From the NCBI RefSeq assembly GCF_033568475.1, contig NW_027331840.1, positions 186,001 to 250,000 on the forward strand: 64,000 nt of DNA. The letters run 5' to 3'. How positions within the stretch are numbered: position 1 is the first letter of the stretch; each line of letters opens with the position of its first letter. The DNA is from Henckelia pumila (Eukaryota > Streptophyta > Magnoliopsida > Lamiales > Gesneriaceae). Shown piece after piece: positions 1 to 12,098 of the stretch. Made by a program: the position numbers and the translations under genes. The notes below the pieces were generated by a model. It saw nothing but the letters and a program-made list of their open reading frames with translations. It did not search any database and was not told the origin of the DNA.

Positions 1-339
1 CTAAATTGGAGAATGAATGGAATAAGTAACTTTTAATTTGTGAATGTGTTCCAAGATTAAAAGTTGACTTAAAATAATTAGTTTATGAAAATGGTGATTT
101 TTTAAACTATTATTTTGAACTTAGTTAATTAATTCAAGTGTTGAATTAATTTAACACTAGTAGTCATTTTAATGTACAAATAATTAAACACTATTGAGTC
201 TAGTAGAGCTCAAATAAAATAGTGTTATATAATTATTGTTACTAGTGTACTTGAATGAGTTCAAGTTGAATTTAATTAATTGATTAAACTTAAATGAGTT
301 TAGGTTTAATAATTAATTAAAATAAGTTCAAATACCATT

Positions 340-378
<39 letters not shown>

Positions 379-1424
379 TATATAAACGTGTATATATATA
401 TATATGTATGTGTGTGTGTATGATGGAATATGAAGGGTTGTGTTGAGTGGCACAATTTCCATGCATGTTTTGCACTTCCAATGCACGACCTCTTGTGTGC
501 TTTGACCAAGATAATATAATATACACACATACACAAAAATATTCTATTCCAACACCTTGAAGTGGCCGAACCTTGTGCCAAGAAATTCTCCAAGTTTTCT
601 TTTCATTTTTGAGGGAGAAATAAAAGAAATCTCAATGCAAAATTCTCTAAATATTCTAGTGCATATTTAGAGCGGATCTAGATCGTCTAGTCGTGGACCT
701 AATTCGGAGGCTCGAAGTATTGAATCCATTTTGAGCAAGGAGTGCTCTTGAAAGCTTGTAGATTGTATCTACCGTTTCAAGAGCCTAGTTGTTTATCAAC
801 TTGGTTGGAGCCATAAATCAATCTTTGAGATTGATAGGTAAAATTCTAAACACCCTATGATTGTTTATGTTTTGAATACTACACAAGTGCTCAGATCTCT
901 TTTGTTAAAAATTTTATATTTTCGCTGCGTTTTCGGGCACGAGTTAACCGATCCCCTTCACTAGTGTATAGTTTGAAGATTCTGCATCAAGCGCCCCATA
1001 AAGCAAGACAATTCCTGGAGAAGAAAAATTGAGCTATTTTTTAACTTTTAAAACTAAATCACTTTAAAATAGTATACATTTAGTATTAGTATCACATCAA
1101 CCTCATAACAAACACTTGCTAAGACATAAAAAAAATTTCACAGTAAGAAACGGATCTCATCAATCTTATAACAAACACTTGGCAGCACATATTTAATCCA
1201 ACAAACGCACAATAAAGATAGAATGAATCAAAACTCTCAACACAATGAATTAACATCATTAACCTTGTTCTAATAAACCTCATCAACCTCATTCTTAGAA
1301 CGTATTAAATACGACGTAATACTTTTCGCATGAGATGTTGTCCTTAAACATTGTTAAAAAATATAGAGATATTTATGAATATACGTGAGATCTAAATTTT
1401 CTCACGAAAAAATAAATGTTAATA
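1..1424 (+). repeat. LTR-like retrotransposon end plus AT-rich intergenic DNA
   Basis: No gene is seen. Positions about 700-960 read like the 3' part (R-U5) of a copia-type LTR: a stretch ending with TTTCGCTGCGTTTTCGGGCA at about 920-940, and a possible CA terminus near 960. The same kind of text occurs in reverse orientation at the start of the 21577-23462 LTR. The left limit of the repeat cannot be set and no primer-binding site follows, so this is a fragment or a solo LTR entered from the left edge. (AT)n runs lie at about 340-410. Small ORFs here only translate the AT repeat. The LTR identification is inference. Confidence 0.4.
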
Positions 1425-1988
1425 CAATGTTTTTGAAACCGGATCGAACTGGCCGGTTCAACCTCTTCGACCGAGAACCGGTCGGTTCTCCGGTCCGAAA
1501 CAACTCCAAGAACCGAAAAACCGGTCAAACCGGTCAAAACCGATTGGACCAGCCATGAACCGGTTTTTCGAGTTTTTTTATTTTTTAAAAATTTAAAATT
1601 TTTTATTTTTAAAATTTTAAATTATATATTTAATATTTTTATATATAAATACACATTATTATTTAGAATTTTTATTTCATTTAAAAAATTATTTTAATAA
1701 TTATTATTATTTTTAATTTATTATTTAAATAATTTATAACTATAATTGATATTTTGAATATATTTACATATTTATTTAGCTTTCAAACTATGTTATATAT
1801 ATATATATATATATATTTTTGCCTATTTTATATAATTTTGGAATTTTTAAAATTCAAAATATATTATTTATTATATTAAATTATATAAACGGTTTTTTAG
1901 TTCGATCGTTCGGTTAAAACAGTCCGACCGGTTGGACCGTTTTTTTAGGTAAATCGGTTCGATCAAAGGTCCGATTATGAAAACACTG
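1425..1988. mobile_element. non-autonomous hAT-type element
   Basis: A 564-bp element. The left end CAATGTTTTTGAAACCGGA matches the reverse complement of the right end (CAGTGTTTTCATAATCGGA) imperfectly. It is flanked by an 8-bp target duplication TGTTAATA (1417-1424) / TGTTAACC (1989-1996), six of eight matching. Subterminal DNA is packed with CCGGTT/AACCGG words and the middle is almost pure AT. There is no coding sequence. Eight-base target duplications are the mark of hAT insertion; the family call rests on that and on the TIR style. Confidence 0.7.
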
Positions 1989-3085
1989 TGTTAACCGATA
2001 CATTTTTAAAATATTATCCTAAAACTAACATGAATTTTTCACGCAGATTTTGGACATTGGATGGTGGTGCAGTGTGCGGAGTGGACGAATGGTTTGTCTC
2101 GAAATGACCTGCTGACCCCGATTTGCTTTATCAACTTCTTCTTTTCTTTATTTCTTTTTCATATTCAATTCACAAATTTTGGACATTGGACGTACGTGGG
2201 CTTTTCTAATAATTAAAGTTGTATGCTACTTTAATTACAATCATGAAGTCGTTTCATCAAATTATATAATTTTAATATATTATCACATTTAATTGAATTA
2301 GTTATCAGAACACCTGTTTAATTAAGTATGATTTTGCCAAATACTGGACGTGATTCCAAAATGCATGTGGTGTGTTTGATTTAGTTGAGAGATATACGTA
2401 TTGCCTAGTCCTCTCTCATGTATTACCATTTTTTGTTTTAATTTCCACAAAGCAACTTCTTACTTCAAAATAATAATAATAATAAGTCTTGTGCGGACGG
2501 TTGTATAAGAGGACTAATAGTAAGAGAAATTTGTAATTTTGGTCTTGTATATATAATTTATGATTTTTGTTTTCTATATTGGTCAATTTTAATTTCAATA
2601 ATGTATTTTTCAATTTTTTTTTTATTAATTTCAATCAAATATACAGTCCACGTAATTGACACCACATTGAAAAAAAATACTAAAATTATAGATTAAAAGA
2701 TCAAAGATAACAAAATTAAACTGAAATTTGGTAATATAGAAAACAAAAAATCACAAACAGCCAAATATACATGATCAAGAGTAGTTTTCAAATGATATAA
2801 TAAAAACTTGTAAACGTATATATGCACGCGATGCGTGCACACAAATTAAATTTCTATCTAAAATATAGTCTTATATTTGTGCATGACAAATTTTTATCTG
2901 AAATAAAATAAGATTTGAGTAATTCATATTTAATGTTATGTTTATTTTATTATTAATTCATTATTATTTATTTTATTCAAAAAAAATTATCGTAATTTTT
3001 GGGATAAGGGTATTTTGGAGACAAAAATTGGTATGACATAACCTACCAAAAGTAGTTATTATTTATGTCTCAAACTTAATAATAA
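1989..3085. other. intergenic, AT-rich
   Basis: No gene is supported. The only structure is a GC-rich hairpin at about 2824-2838 (GCACGCGATGCGTGC). It resembles the hairpins of the Helitron-like 3' ends elsewhere in the window, but no CTAG terminus follows. Confidence 0.5.
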
Positions 3086-3275
3086 CTAGTGAAAAATACA
3101 CACGTCTTGCGTGAGTAAAATATAAGTTTTTTTTATATTTATATATTTTTTTAAAGCAAAAAATGGAGTGAGTGGGAGGTTTAGTGAAATAGTGGACTTG
3201 AAGGATAATTATGGAATAATGTATTTTGGTGTCCTCAAAAGTAGTTAGTTTAGTATGATCAACTATTATAATAGA
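3086..3275 (-). mobile_element. short Helitron-like element
   Basis: On the - strand the sequence starts TCTATTATAATAG (3275 downward) and ends with an imperfect hairpin (CTCACGCAAGACGTG), a short spacer and CTAG (3086-3089) followed by T. This is the Helitron pattern (5' TC; 3' hairpin then CTRR; T at the 3' target site). The 5' flank is T rather than the expected A. It is only 190 bp long, so an internally deleted copy of the family also seen at 25004-25401. Confidence 0.5.
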
Positions 3276-4134
3276 ATATATATGTATTCAGTTTTTTTTT
3301 TGAAAATTATTTTTTTGTCCATTAACTTGTCTATTTTTTTTGTTCTGGTCCATTAACTTTTCAAAATTTGATTTTGATTCGCTAACTTTTACATCCTATT
3401 CATTCACAAAAAATTGAATAATATTCCACTTAACAGAAATTGTATTGCAATTGTAGGATAAAATCAAGAGTCGGTGTTGTCTGCAGTGTTACAACACCAA
3501 CGACAACACAGTGCAGCAAAAAATAAATTAACACAAATAAATTTATTGTGTCAAAAAATAAAAATGAACAACAATTACGTATAGATTATCATTTATGGTC
3601 ACATTTGAATAGCTTTATTGAAAATTTAATATCAATTGATTATTAAGGGATTGTTCCGCATTGTGAGAATTGAGTGGTAAAGAATATGAACATTAATATT
3701 CTGAAAAATTAATTAGTTTATATTATTAATTAATTTAAAAGTGTAGGGTTCAGTACTTTAGCTATCATCATGTTATTTAAGTACAATCGTGAAAGATAAA
3801 CCTCATCTCTATTAAGTTCTAAAGCGCGCAGTAGCCGTGGCATCACAAATAAAATAATAAATACCATTATATTCTTTATGTCGGATTTAAATTAATTCTT
3901 TTTGTCTTTGAATAAGCATGAAAATAGACACGATGTTTGTTTATATTTTTCGGGAATATTTCATTCTCAAGAAAGATTAACAAAGCATATATGATACATA
4001 CATACATAATGTGTATATACGTATGTATTATTTTTAATCTATAAATGTATTTTCATTCCACTCTTATTACTTTGATTTTCCATTTTGAAAAATATTTATA
4101 TTATTATCTTGTTTTTAATTCATGCATGTACATA
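3276..4134. other. intergenic, AT-rich
   Basis: No gene is seen. A small stem-loop-capable stretch around 3470-3510 (GTTGTCTGCAGTGTTACAAC region) is the only local structure noticed. Confidence 0.5.
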
Positions 4135-4316
4135 GGACCCGTTTGGATTTGATAGATATTTTTTTAAAAAAATGCTTTTTTAAGCTATAATTTTTAGCTT
4201 TTAAAAAAGCTCTAATTTTGACTTAAAAAATGTTTTTTTAAGCACTTAAATGGTCACCAAAATACCTTGTTAACAAAAAGCACTTTTTGATATGGTTTTT
4301 GAAACCAAACGGGGTC
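4135..4316. mobile_element. short MITE with GGACCCGTTTGG termini
   Basis: A 182-bp AT-rich segment bounded by GGACCCGTTTGG (4135-4146) and CCAAACGGGGTC (4305-4316), which are near-perfect inverted repeats. Flanking ATA on both sides may be a 3-bp target duplication. The interior is rich in AAGCTTTTTTAAGC-like inverted words. It is probably a Tourist/PIF-Harbinger-type MITE, but the flank does not fit the usual TWA exactly, so the superfamily is uncertain. Confidence 0.6.
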
Positions 4317-5743
4317 ATAATATTCTTAAATTTTATAATTATTCACTCATTATTTAAATTAAAATATTTCCTCCCATATAAATTCACCAAAAAAATGACA
4401 TATTTTAGCAATCCAATTTGTGGAAACGTTCCAAAAATATTTAGCATGACTGAATATCGATAATAAGAAAATTGGTTCATTAGAAGTAAACATCTCATCA
4501 ACCCAATAATAGAACCAAACATATAAAGAATAACTGTGAAACTAGCAAAAAAAATTTTGTCACTTTTACATTTTTACCATTCTTTATTTACTTTTAATTT
4601 AATTTTATTTTTATGTGTGTTCCGGAAACAGAAAATATTTATTTGTCAAAAAATAAACAGAAAATATATGGATGTTAGGGAAATATCAGAATCGTGTTTT
4701 TAGCTAACTAGAACTAGTTTTTTTTTTAAAAAAAAAAAGAAAGAACGAAAAAAGAAGAACTAGCTTGGAAATCGATACATCTTCAAATGTTTACTAAACA
4801 TAGCTAAATTTAACTAAAACCTAAAATTTAATTATTTTTTAGTTAAAATTTTGACGAAATCCAAACTTTATTCGATGTTGGTCCCAAATCAAGAACATGA
4901 AGGGACATCACTTAACTTTTGACTATTCAAGAATCAAATCATGATCATCATATTATAAATGTCGTGACATTGAGATATTGCTCTACAAATAAAGCTATAT
5001 CATGAAAGGTTAATAATCATCCAAATTTAGCAATTTTTTAATGAGGATCAAACTTGAACTTACATTTAGAAACCAATATATGTCTTTTCACTGTCTTTGA
5101 TTTATATTCTTCCAACCTTTTTTTTTTGTCAATTAATAATAATAAATCCAATCCTTCAACAAATTAATTAACAATTCAGTTATTCGAAATAAAATCGCGC
5201 GCTTTAACACACATAATTTATATGAAAGTGGATTGTCAACTACATATTGTTAATATGTTTGATTCGATGTAAAATGTATTTTCACGAAATAACTATATAT
5301 TGATTCGAATCAAAAACACATTTTCAACAAAATCGTTTTTCAGTTGGGAGACGAGAATTGACTTGCTTTATAAGAGTTATATAAGTTCAGACAAATGTCT
5401 TGTTAGAACTATTTGTAACTTATAATCAGTTTATAACTCCAAAATCAGTTTGGATTTTGACAGTTTTTTTTTAATTTTATTTAAAGGCAATGACAGTTGA
5501 TATTATATGTTCTTCAACATGTACATAAATTGCACACACCCGCATGTTATAATGTTATGTATACGTCCAGATCGTGGGCTACTCCGAGAAAGCAGTCAAG
5601 CACAGTTATTTTGGGTTTTAACCCAACAAAGCCCGTTCTGTTTTGGGTCAGCAAAGAAATGGCCCAACTCATTCAGCTCGTTTGTTAACTTGTATTTGAA
5701 AAGAAATTGTAACCCAAGCATTTATGCCTAATACATCACATCT
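4317..5743. other. intergenic, no gene seen
   Basis: AT-rich DNA without recognisable genes. Two overlapping short ORFs at about 5497-5731 have no family resemblance and lie next to a transposable element. Confidence 0.5.
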
Positions 5744-6861
5744 GGAAAAAATCCCGGTTCAGTCCTAAATATTTTTATGTTTTCGGTTTGATCCCAAATA
5801 TTTTAAAAAGTTTCCAGTTCAGTCCTAAATATTTTACGTTCAAGATTTCATCCTAAATATTTTCCAAAAGTTTTCGATTTGGTCATTCTAATAAAAAAAA
5901 ACTTACAAACAAAAGACAAAGTTAAATAAAATAAAATCTAATAATAATAATAATAATAATAAATTTTAAATAAAAATATAATATAAATTATACAAAATAA
6001 AATTATAGAATAAAAAAATAATTGAACCGTGCAATCTTATAGTTAAAAACATTATCAATCACAAACAAATAAACAAATATTTTAACAAATAACTAGTATT
6101 ACTTATTTCACAAAATATTTGAAAATTTCAAAATAAATTTCAAGAGAAGAATATTTATGCTTAACAATTGAGAAAATATAATGAATTATTTGACCACCGT
6201 TGAAGTAGTGATATGAAATTAAGTTTTATTTAATAGTAAATTTTTCTCAAATACTAATTTTTTAAATTATAAAAAGAGTTTTAAAAAGATATATATCTTT
6301 TTCCAACCTCCAATTTTTTTTTAAAATGTGCAACCATCATGAAGAGAATATAACAAAATTAATAAAAATGTGAAACAACATCATTAAATTTTAATTCCTC
6401 AAGTTTTGTTTATTTTATTTAAGTTTTTATTTTTTAGCATCATGAATTTAATATTTTTATTTTGAACATTGTGTAAAATTGATTTAAATTTGGATAAAAA
6501 CTCTAATAAATTTGTATTTTATTTACAACTTGTTTAATGTTAAATATATAATAAATAATATAAAACTCAATCATAAATTATATAACACTACGCGGTGTTA
6601 ATTTTAACACACAAATAGATGAAATGATCAAACTGAGAACTTTTGAGAAATATTTGGCATGAAATAGGCAATGTAAAAATATTTAGGACTGAATCGGGAA
6701 CTTTTGGGAAACATTTAGGACCAAACCGGGAACGTATAAATATTTAGGACTGAACCGGGAACTTTTGAGAAATATTTCGCACCAAACCGGGAACGTCCAA
6801 ACATTTAGGACTAAACCGGGAATGTATCCAAACATTTAGGATTGAACCGGGATTTTGCCCC
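5744..6861. mobile_element. Mutator-like foldback element with subrepeat TIRs
   Basis: A 1118-bp element flanked by a near-perfect 9-bp duplication, ATCACATCT (5735-5743) / ATTACATCT (6862-6870), the size typical of Mutator-like elements. Its ends are inverted and built from iterated units: forward copies of ATCCCGGTTCAGTCCTAAAT at 5751 onward, and inverted copies (ATTTAGGACTGAACCGGGAA type) at about 6615-6855. The right side has more units than the left. The interior is AT-rich and non-coding. Confidence 0.65.
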
Positions 6862-7332
6862 ATTACATCTTTACACAAATTTGTTACAACTAATAAATTG
6901 AAATATTTTTTTCTTAACTCGGGTCAGACCGGGAAAGTGTCACACAAAAGTCTTTTTTTTTTTTTTTCCAAGTATGCACTCTCACAAAAAGCTTATTTTT
7001 TTTTTTCATGTTTGATCTCACTTATTAAAAATAGCTTTTAATTGTGTTTAGGACATTGGAATCGATACCGCTTATCACATGAACTTTTAACGGTTTATTT
7101 ACCATGAGGGATTCTATATTCATTGTGTTTCGATGCGCACTAGACAAATATCGACTAATACACTAGTTCAATGTAATTCAACTTAATCTAATCGAGTCTA
7201 CGCAGAGAGAGCTGAAACTCTCAATTCACGCAACAAAGCTCATGACTTGGCATACAAAAAAGGAATAGGAGGGGAAAAAATATCAGCAGCCGCTTGGTGC
7301 TCCTGATCTTAGGAAACGACGCCGTCGAGGCT
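6862..7332 (+). promoter_or_regulatory. HPGT upstream region and 5' leader
   Basis: Non-coding DNA between the Mutator-like element and the HPGT start codon. It contains T-rich tracts (about 6950-7010). A leader with rising GC content begins around 7200. No clear TATA box is evident. The short - strand ORF here and in exon 1 is a shadow of the HPGT reading frame. Confidence 0.4.
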
Positions 7333-10300
7333 ATGGGTGGCCGTGGATCTAACCAACGGTTATCCTCTTCGGTGTCGTCCTTCGGGAGTCGAATTTCCTT
7401 CTTAATGCTCTCAATGTTTGCGACCATGGCAGCATTGTATTTGGCCGGACGGTAAGTGCTTTATTCCAACCCATTCATTTTGCATTTCATTCATTTTTTA
7501 ATGCTCCAATTGTTTGTGTCGATCTGATGTTATAGGTTGTGGCAGGATTCCGAGAGCAGAGTTTATTTGATTAACCAGCTCGATAAAAGAACCGGCCTGG
7601 TAAATTGCGTGCTTTTCTGCTGTAATTATCTTTGATTTTTTAATGTCCTTTTTTTACCGGTTCGCTAGATCTTACAATTGAATTAATTGGAGTGAGCTTT
7701 GAGTATTTTATGGCCAAGTTTATATTTTCCAGCACTATGAAGTGACGGGGCTATAGGACTCATCCTTAATAAGAATAACGGAATCTCTGAACTTGTAGAT
7801 TGCTTTAGTATTACCACACACTGGATGCTAATACTGAGAGAAAAGAAAATGATCGATAAATCATATACCTGTTGCTCTTGGCCAATTTGAGAACTGTCCT
7901 GTTTCTTTCTATTGTTCGACTAATTGCGTTACATCTGTTTCTTGTTTAGGTGATTTTTCCAGCTGAAACTCGATGACATCCTTTTGTGTTTTTATGTCAG
8001 GAAAAATCTTCTGTTTCTGTGGATGATACATTAAAGATAATTGCTTGCAGGTAGTTTAAGTTTATCTGTCTACTGCATGTTTATGTGGATGTGTTTGCAT
8101 GGGTGAATTAGATTTGCTTGTCAGGAAAAACAGAAGACACTAGCTGCTCTCCATGAGGAGCTTGAGAAAGCTAGGCAGGAAGGATTTGTGCCTAAGCATC
8201 TCTCAGAAAACAGCGAAACTAATGAGAAGAAAAAGCTTTTGGCTGTGATAGGGATTGTTACAACTTTTGGACGCAAGAACAACAGAGATGCAATTCGTAA
8301 GGCCTGGATGCCTACTGGTAAGTCGTAGCATAGCACCTGTTCTAAAATTCGGAATTTTTTCCTGGTATATATCACTGGATAAACAAGTTCATGTCACCTT
8401 GTTGTCCAGTGATATGCTTCTTATTTCTCTCAAAAGTTCAGCTTAGGGGCGTGTTCAAGTGGGGTGGGGGTGTGGTCTCCCTGTGAAATGGACATGACTA
8501 TATTACACTCCAATAACACCTTTACCAAAATTCTGTTGTTTTATAGATTATTTTTTATTTTCTAAAGTTGATTCACGGGACTTGGTAATTTAAAATTCAT
8601 TCAATGCAGGTGCTGCTCTCAAGACATTGGAGGAAGAAAAAGGCATCGTCATAAGATTTGTATTAGGAAGGAGGTTCATATGATGCTGATTAAAATTGTA
8701 GAAGGGTTCCTTAGAGTGCTGAAATTAATTGGTTTTACTTGTCAGTGCAGTTCAAATCATGGAGATAATTCAGAAAGGGAGATCGAAAATGAAAATAGAC
8801 AGACAGACGACTTCATAATTCTTGTATGTTTGAGTTTCCTGTTCTGATTTGAATTGGTCATAAAACATTTTTTACTACAAGAAAACGTACTTGGCGTCGT
8901 ATTTCACTAAGACACTAACCATTTCTGGAATTGTTTTGTTGGGATAATTGATTTTCAGTGAAATGGTTTTCAATTTCTACCTAGGGTCGTGCCCCTGGTC
9001 TTGCATTTGTGTTGTGTGAATGGCTTTTTATGGAAGCTCCATCTCTCACATACGAAAAAGCATTTCCTTTTCATGTCTTTAGGAAGTTTCCTTTCTCAAT
9101 TTCCTTTCCTAGCTTATTTCTTGGATCAATCTTGTTTTTCCTTTCAAGATTCCCCTTTTTTTCTCTCTTTCTTTTTTTCCCATTTCCATTTCTCAAACAT
9201 ATATAGCTTATCTCAATATAACTTACCTGCCTTGTCCTTTCCCCCACTCTTTTTAGATGACTCTAACTCATAATGCGTGCATGTACGGCTGTGCCCCTTT
9301 TTTCTGTGTTTGTGTAACTATATATAAGGAACGCATTTGGTTAGAGAAGCTTTTTCAAAAAAGAAAATATGATGTTTGATCGAGCGCTTTTAATTTGAAT
9401 AGCACTTTTGGAAACTGAAATCAAGAAGCCAAAAATTTTAGCTTTTAGAGCTTTAGCTTGATCATGCTTTTAAAATTGAAGCAGTACTTTTTAACTGTTA
9501 TAGGCCAACATAAAAACTACTTGAGCTTTTGCTTAAAATATCACATGAAAAAGTTTTGTTTAAGGAAGTGATCTTTTAAGCTAAATGCTGATGTATCTCG
9601 ATGAACTACTATATATGTTGTATTGGATCACACTACTATTTAATATAGATTTGTTTAGATGTTTGAAGGCTCACATATTGTTAAATATTTGAATCTTTCT
9701 TCTCAGGGCAATCATGTGGAATCTCTTGACGAGAAAGCAAAGAAGACGAAGTTGTTCCTCATTCATGCTGTGGAGCACTGGGATGCTGAGTTCTATGCTA
9801 AGATCAATGATGATGTTTATCTCGATATTGGTATTGTTCATTGACCTTTTAACTTGTGAGTTTTTTGCTTTTTGCTTGATGTTTTGGAAACATCCGTTGA
9901 ATCAATAAACTCATCTTGTATTTTCCTAGTTGAGAGTCTTGAGACATTTTTTTAATCATTGTAGATTTGTGAAAGAATTGCCATTTCACCCAACATGGAA
10001 AACTCCTTTGAATGAATCTATAAAACAATTGAATCAGAACCATGCATTTACCTGAATCTTTTGATATGCTGATAGATTTGTTAGCTTGCAATTCATGCAC
10101 CTGTTGATTCCTGAACTTGCAAGCACCTCACTGGAGCATTAGGAACAGCTCTTATTTTAGCCACTAGGAACAGCTCTTATTTTAGCCACTCCCCTTTACT
10201 TGCTCCATATTGCAAAGAACCGTGCAAAGTTTTGAATTGGTGCTTCTATTGGCACATTGTAATTTCATTTCGTACAGATGCACTTGGAGCTGTGCTTGCA

Positions 10301-11288
10301 AGTCATTTGGATAAACATCGTGTCTACATTGGATGTATGAAGTCAGGAGAAGTTTTTTCTTTGCCGTGAGTTCATTTGATCCCTTGATTGTAATACTCTT
10401 TAAATGAGGAATCTGGATAATATCTTGAAAGTTCTGCTGATTATATATTTGTCCTGGATGGACAGGAAGCACAAATGGTATGAACCTGACTGGTGGAAAT
10501 TTGGGGATGGCAAATCGTGAGTAATGGGATTTTCCAGCTTCACTTTTGTCATGCAACCACTCTTGTAAACTTTCAATTTAATTTGAAAAGCAGATACTTT
10601 CAGCATGCATCTGGTGAAGTAGTTGCTATTTCGCAAGCGTTGGCTCGGTTTATTTCAATCAACCAGTAAAGTTCTTTAGTGTCATTACTCAATCCTTGTT
10701 TATGACATTTCTTCATTTCTTATTAATTGTAGTGTTTGGTGGTTGTTTATTATCTTCGATTTCTGCAGATTGATCCTTCATACTTACGCCCACGATGATA
10801 TAACTATTGGATCATGGTTCATTGGGCTTGATGTGAATCATGTTGACGAAGGGAAATTCTGCTGCTCATCCCGGTCATCAGGTTTCACTATACTACGGCC
10901 TCACTCATTTCTATTTTCATTACACTTTTTTTTTTTGGTGGAGTTGATTAATGTTGATTCAATATTTTCAAATTTATAACCCCAGAACTATTAAAAATTG
11001 GAGAACTCACCAGAAAATACCCCTTCTGGAAAAAAAAAACTTTCAAGACATTCCCCAAGTCAGTTATTGATTACATTTTCCAAATCGCTAAAAACTATAC
11101 TAAATGTCTCCTTGTCTTTTAGCCATCATTGTGGTCGTCTGGTCATGTTATTCTCCTATAATGGGGTAGTGTTTCTATTGCATGCGGAGTAACAAATGAT
11201 ACCCCATACTTGTATGCACCAGATCAAATTTGTAGTGATTGACTCCGTTATTTACTGTTCTGCAGGTGCCATTTGTGCATCAGGATAA
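7333..11288 (+). CDS. HPGT: hydroxyproline O-galactosyltransferase (HPGT-type, GT31)
   Basis: Proteins of this family are Golgi type II membrane enzymes that add the first galactose to hydroxyproline of arabinogalactan proteins. Exons read by eye: 7333-7451, 7536-7599, 8001-8050, 8112-8317, 8610-8673, 8751-8823, 9707-9830, 10278-10365, 10466-10516, 10594-10665, 10769-10881, 11266-11288. Together they give about 348 residues, close to the remembered ~340 of Arabidopsis HPGT proteins. Seen in the translation: an N-terminal hydrophobic anchor (about residues 18-38), the DDTLKIIACR block, RKNNRDAIRKAWMPTGA, the metal-binding KINDDVYLDIDALG motif in exons 7-8, YIGCMKSGEVF, KWYEPDWWKFGDGKS, and YAHDD...GSW...KFCCSS near the C-terminus. 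Oddity: the expected exon 4 acceptor (AG at 8123-8124) breaks the frame, so the acceptor at 8111 was used; it adds four residues. A pseudogene or a one-base assembly error is possible. Confidence 0.88.
10141..10190 (+). repeat. perfect 25-bp tandem duplication in HPGT intron 7
   Basis: Two identical 25-bp copies abut (10141-10165 and 10166-10190; each begins AGGAACAGCTC and ends TTTAGCCACT). They lie in the intron between exons 7 and 8, about 90 bp before the exon 8 acceptor. Their perfect identity suggests a recent duplication or an assembly artefact. Confidence 0.85.
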
Positions 11289-11756
11289 TTAGATTGTAAA
11301 TGACTAAATTCGATAAAAATCTCAACTGGACCTGTATTACACTGTATATCCAGTGAATGATTTTGGCCTGACTGAAAACGTTGTGAAGATATGCTTTGAG
11401 GGGCTGAAAGTTTTCGTGTTGTCGACTGCTTAGAGATCTCATTGTTCAACTGCAAGAGATGGAACTCAAAACATCTGATTATTTTTTTGATATCTTATCT
11501 TACTCTTTAAAGGAGGAGAAGATTGGTGTATTGATTTTGCGGAAGACATGGCCACTATATATATATATATATATATATGTATTTTTAAAATGAGCTTGAA
11601 ACTTAAAGGTGTACAATATCTGAACCATTTTTTTTTCTTGTGAGAACAATACCTGAACTTTTGAGTACGTACCATCTCATCCCCCCACGCCCACCACAAG
11701 GCCCAAACAACCACCCCCCTCCCTCCCTCTCTCTACAATGTTAGGCGATACATTTA
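11289..11756. other. HPGT 3' region and intergenic DNA
   Basis: This holds the presumed 3' UTR of HPGT, an (AT)n run (about 11558-11578) and a C-rich stretch (about 11680-11730). No further gene is seen. Confidence 0.5.
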
Positions 11757-12098
11757 GGAAGTGTTTGTAATAGATTGTTCTTTTGTAGAAGTGATTAATT
11801 TATAGATTATAAAAAAGTTAAGAAAAATCAAAAGTTGGTAGTGTTTGAAAATAAATGTGAAAATCTAAAAATCAAAGTTGGGTAGTGTTTGATAAATAAG
11901 TGATTAGGGTGATTTTAACAATGATATTCTTATTAGAATCACTTTTGAAGAATCATAATCACGACATGACTAGTTTTTGGATTTCAATTAAGTTAAGCAT
12001 AAGTTAACACATAATCTAGGTTTAAAAAACACACAAAAAATAATTTTTTTAAGCCAAAAGCTAACAATCACTTTTTTTAAGTGATTGCAAACACTCCC
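11757..12098. mobile_element. Tourist-like MITE
   Basis: A 342-bp non-coding element with inverted ends GGAAGTGTTTGTAAT (11757-11771) and ATTGCAAACACTCCC (12084-12098). TTA lies before it and TTG after it, a slightly decayed 3-bp target site of the PIF/Harbinger type. Its ends resemble those of the 25747-26291 element. Confidence 0.65.

Noticed and set aside
317-593. Tyr/Ile/His-rich ORFs
   Set aside because: They are translations of an (AT)n and (GT)n microsatellite.
9330-9560. Tourist-like left end (GGAACGCATTTGG) in HPGT intron 6
   Set aside because: No matching inverted right end or target duplication was found, so it was not listed as an element.
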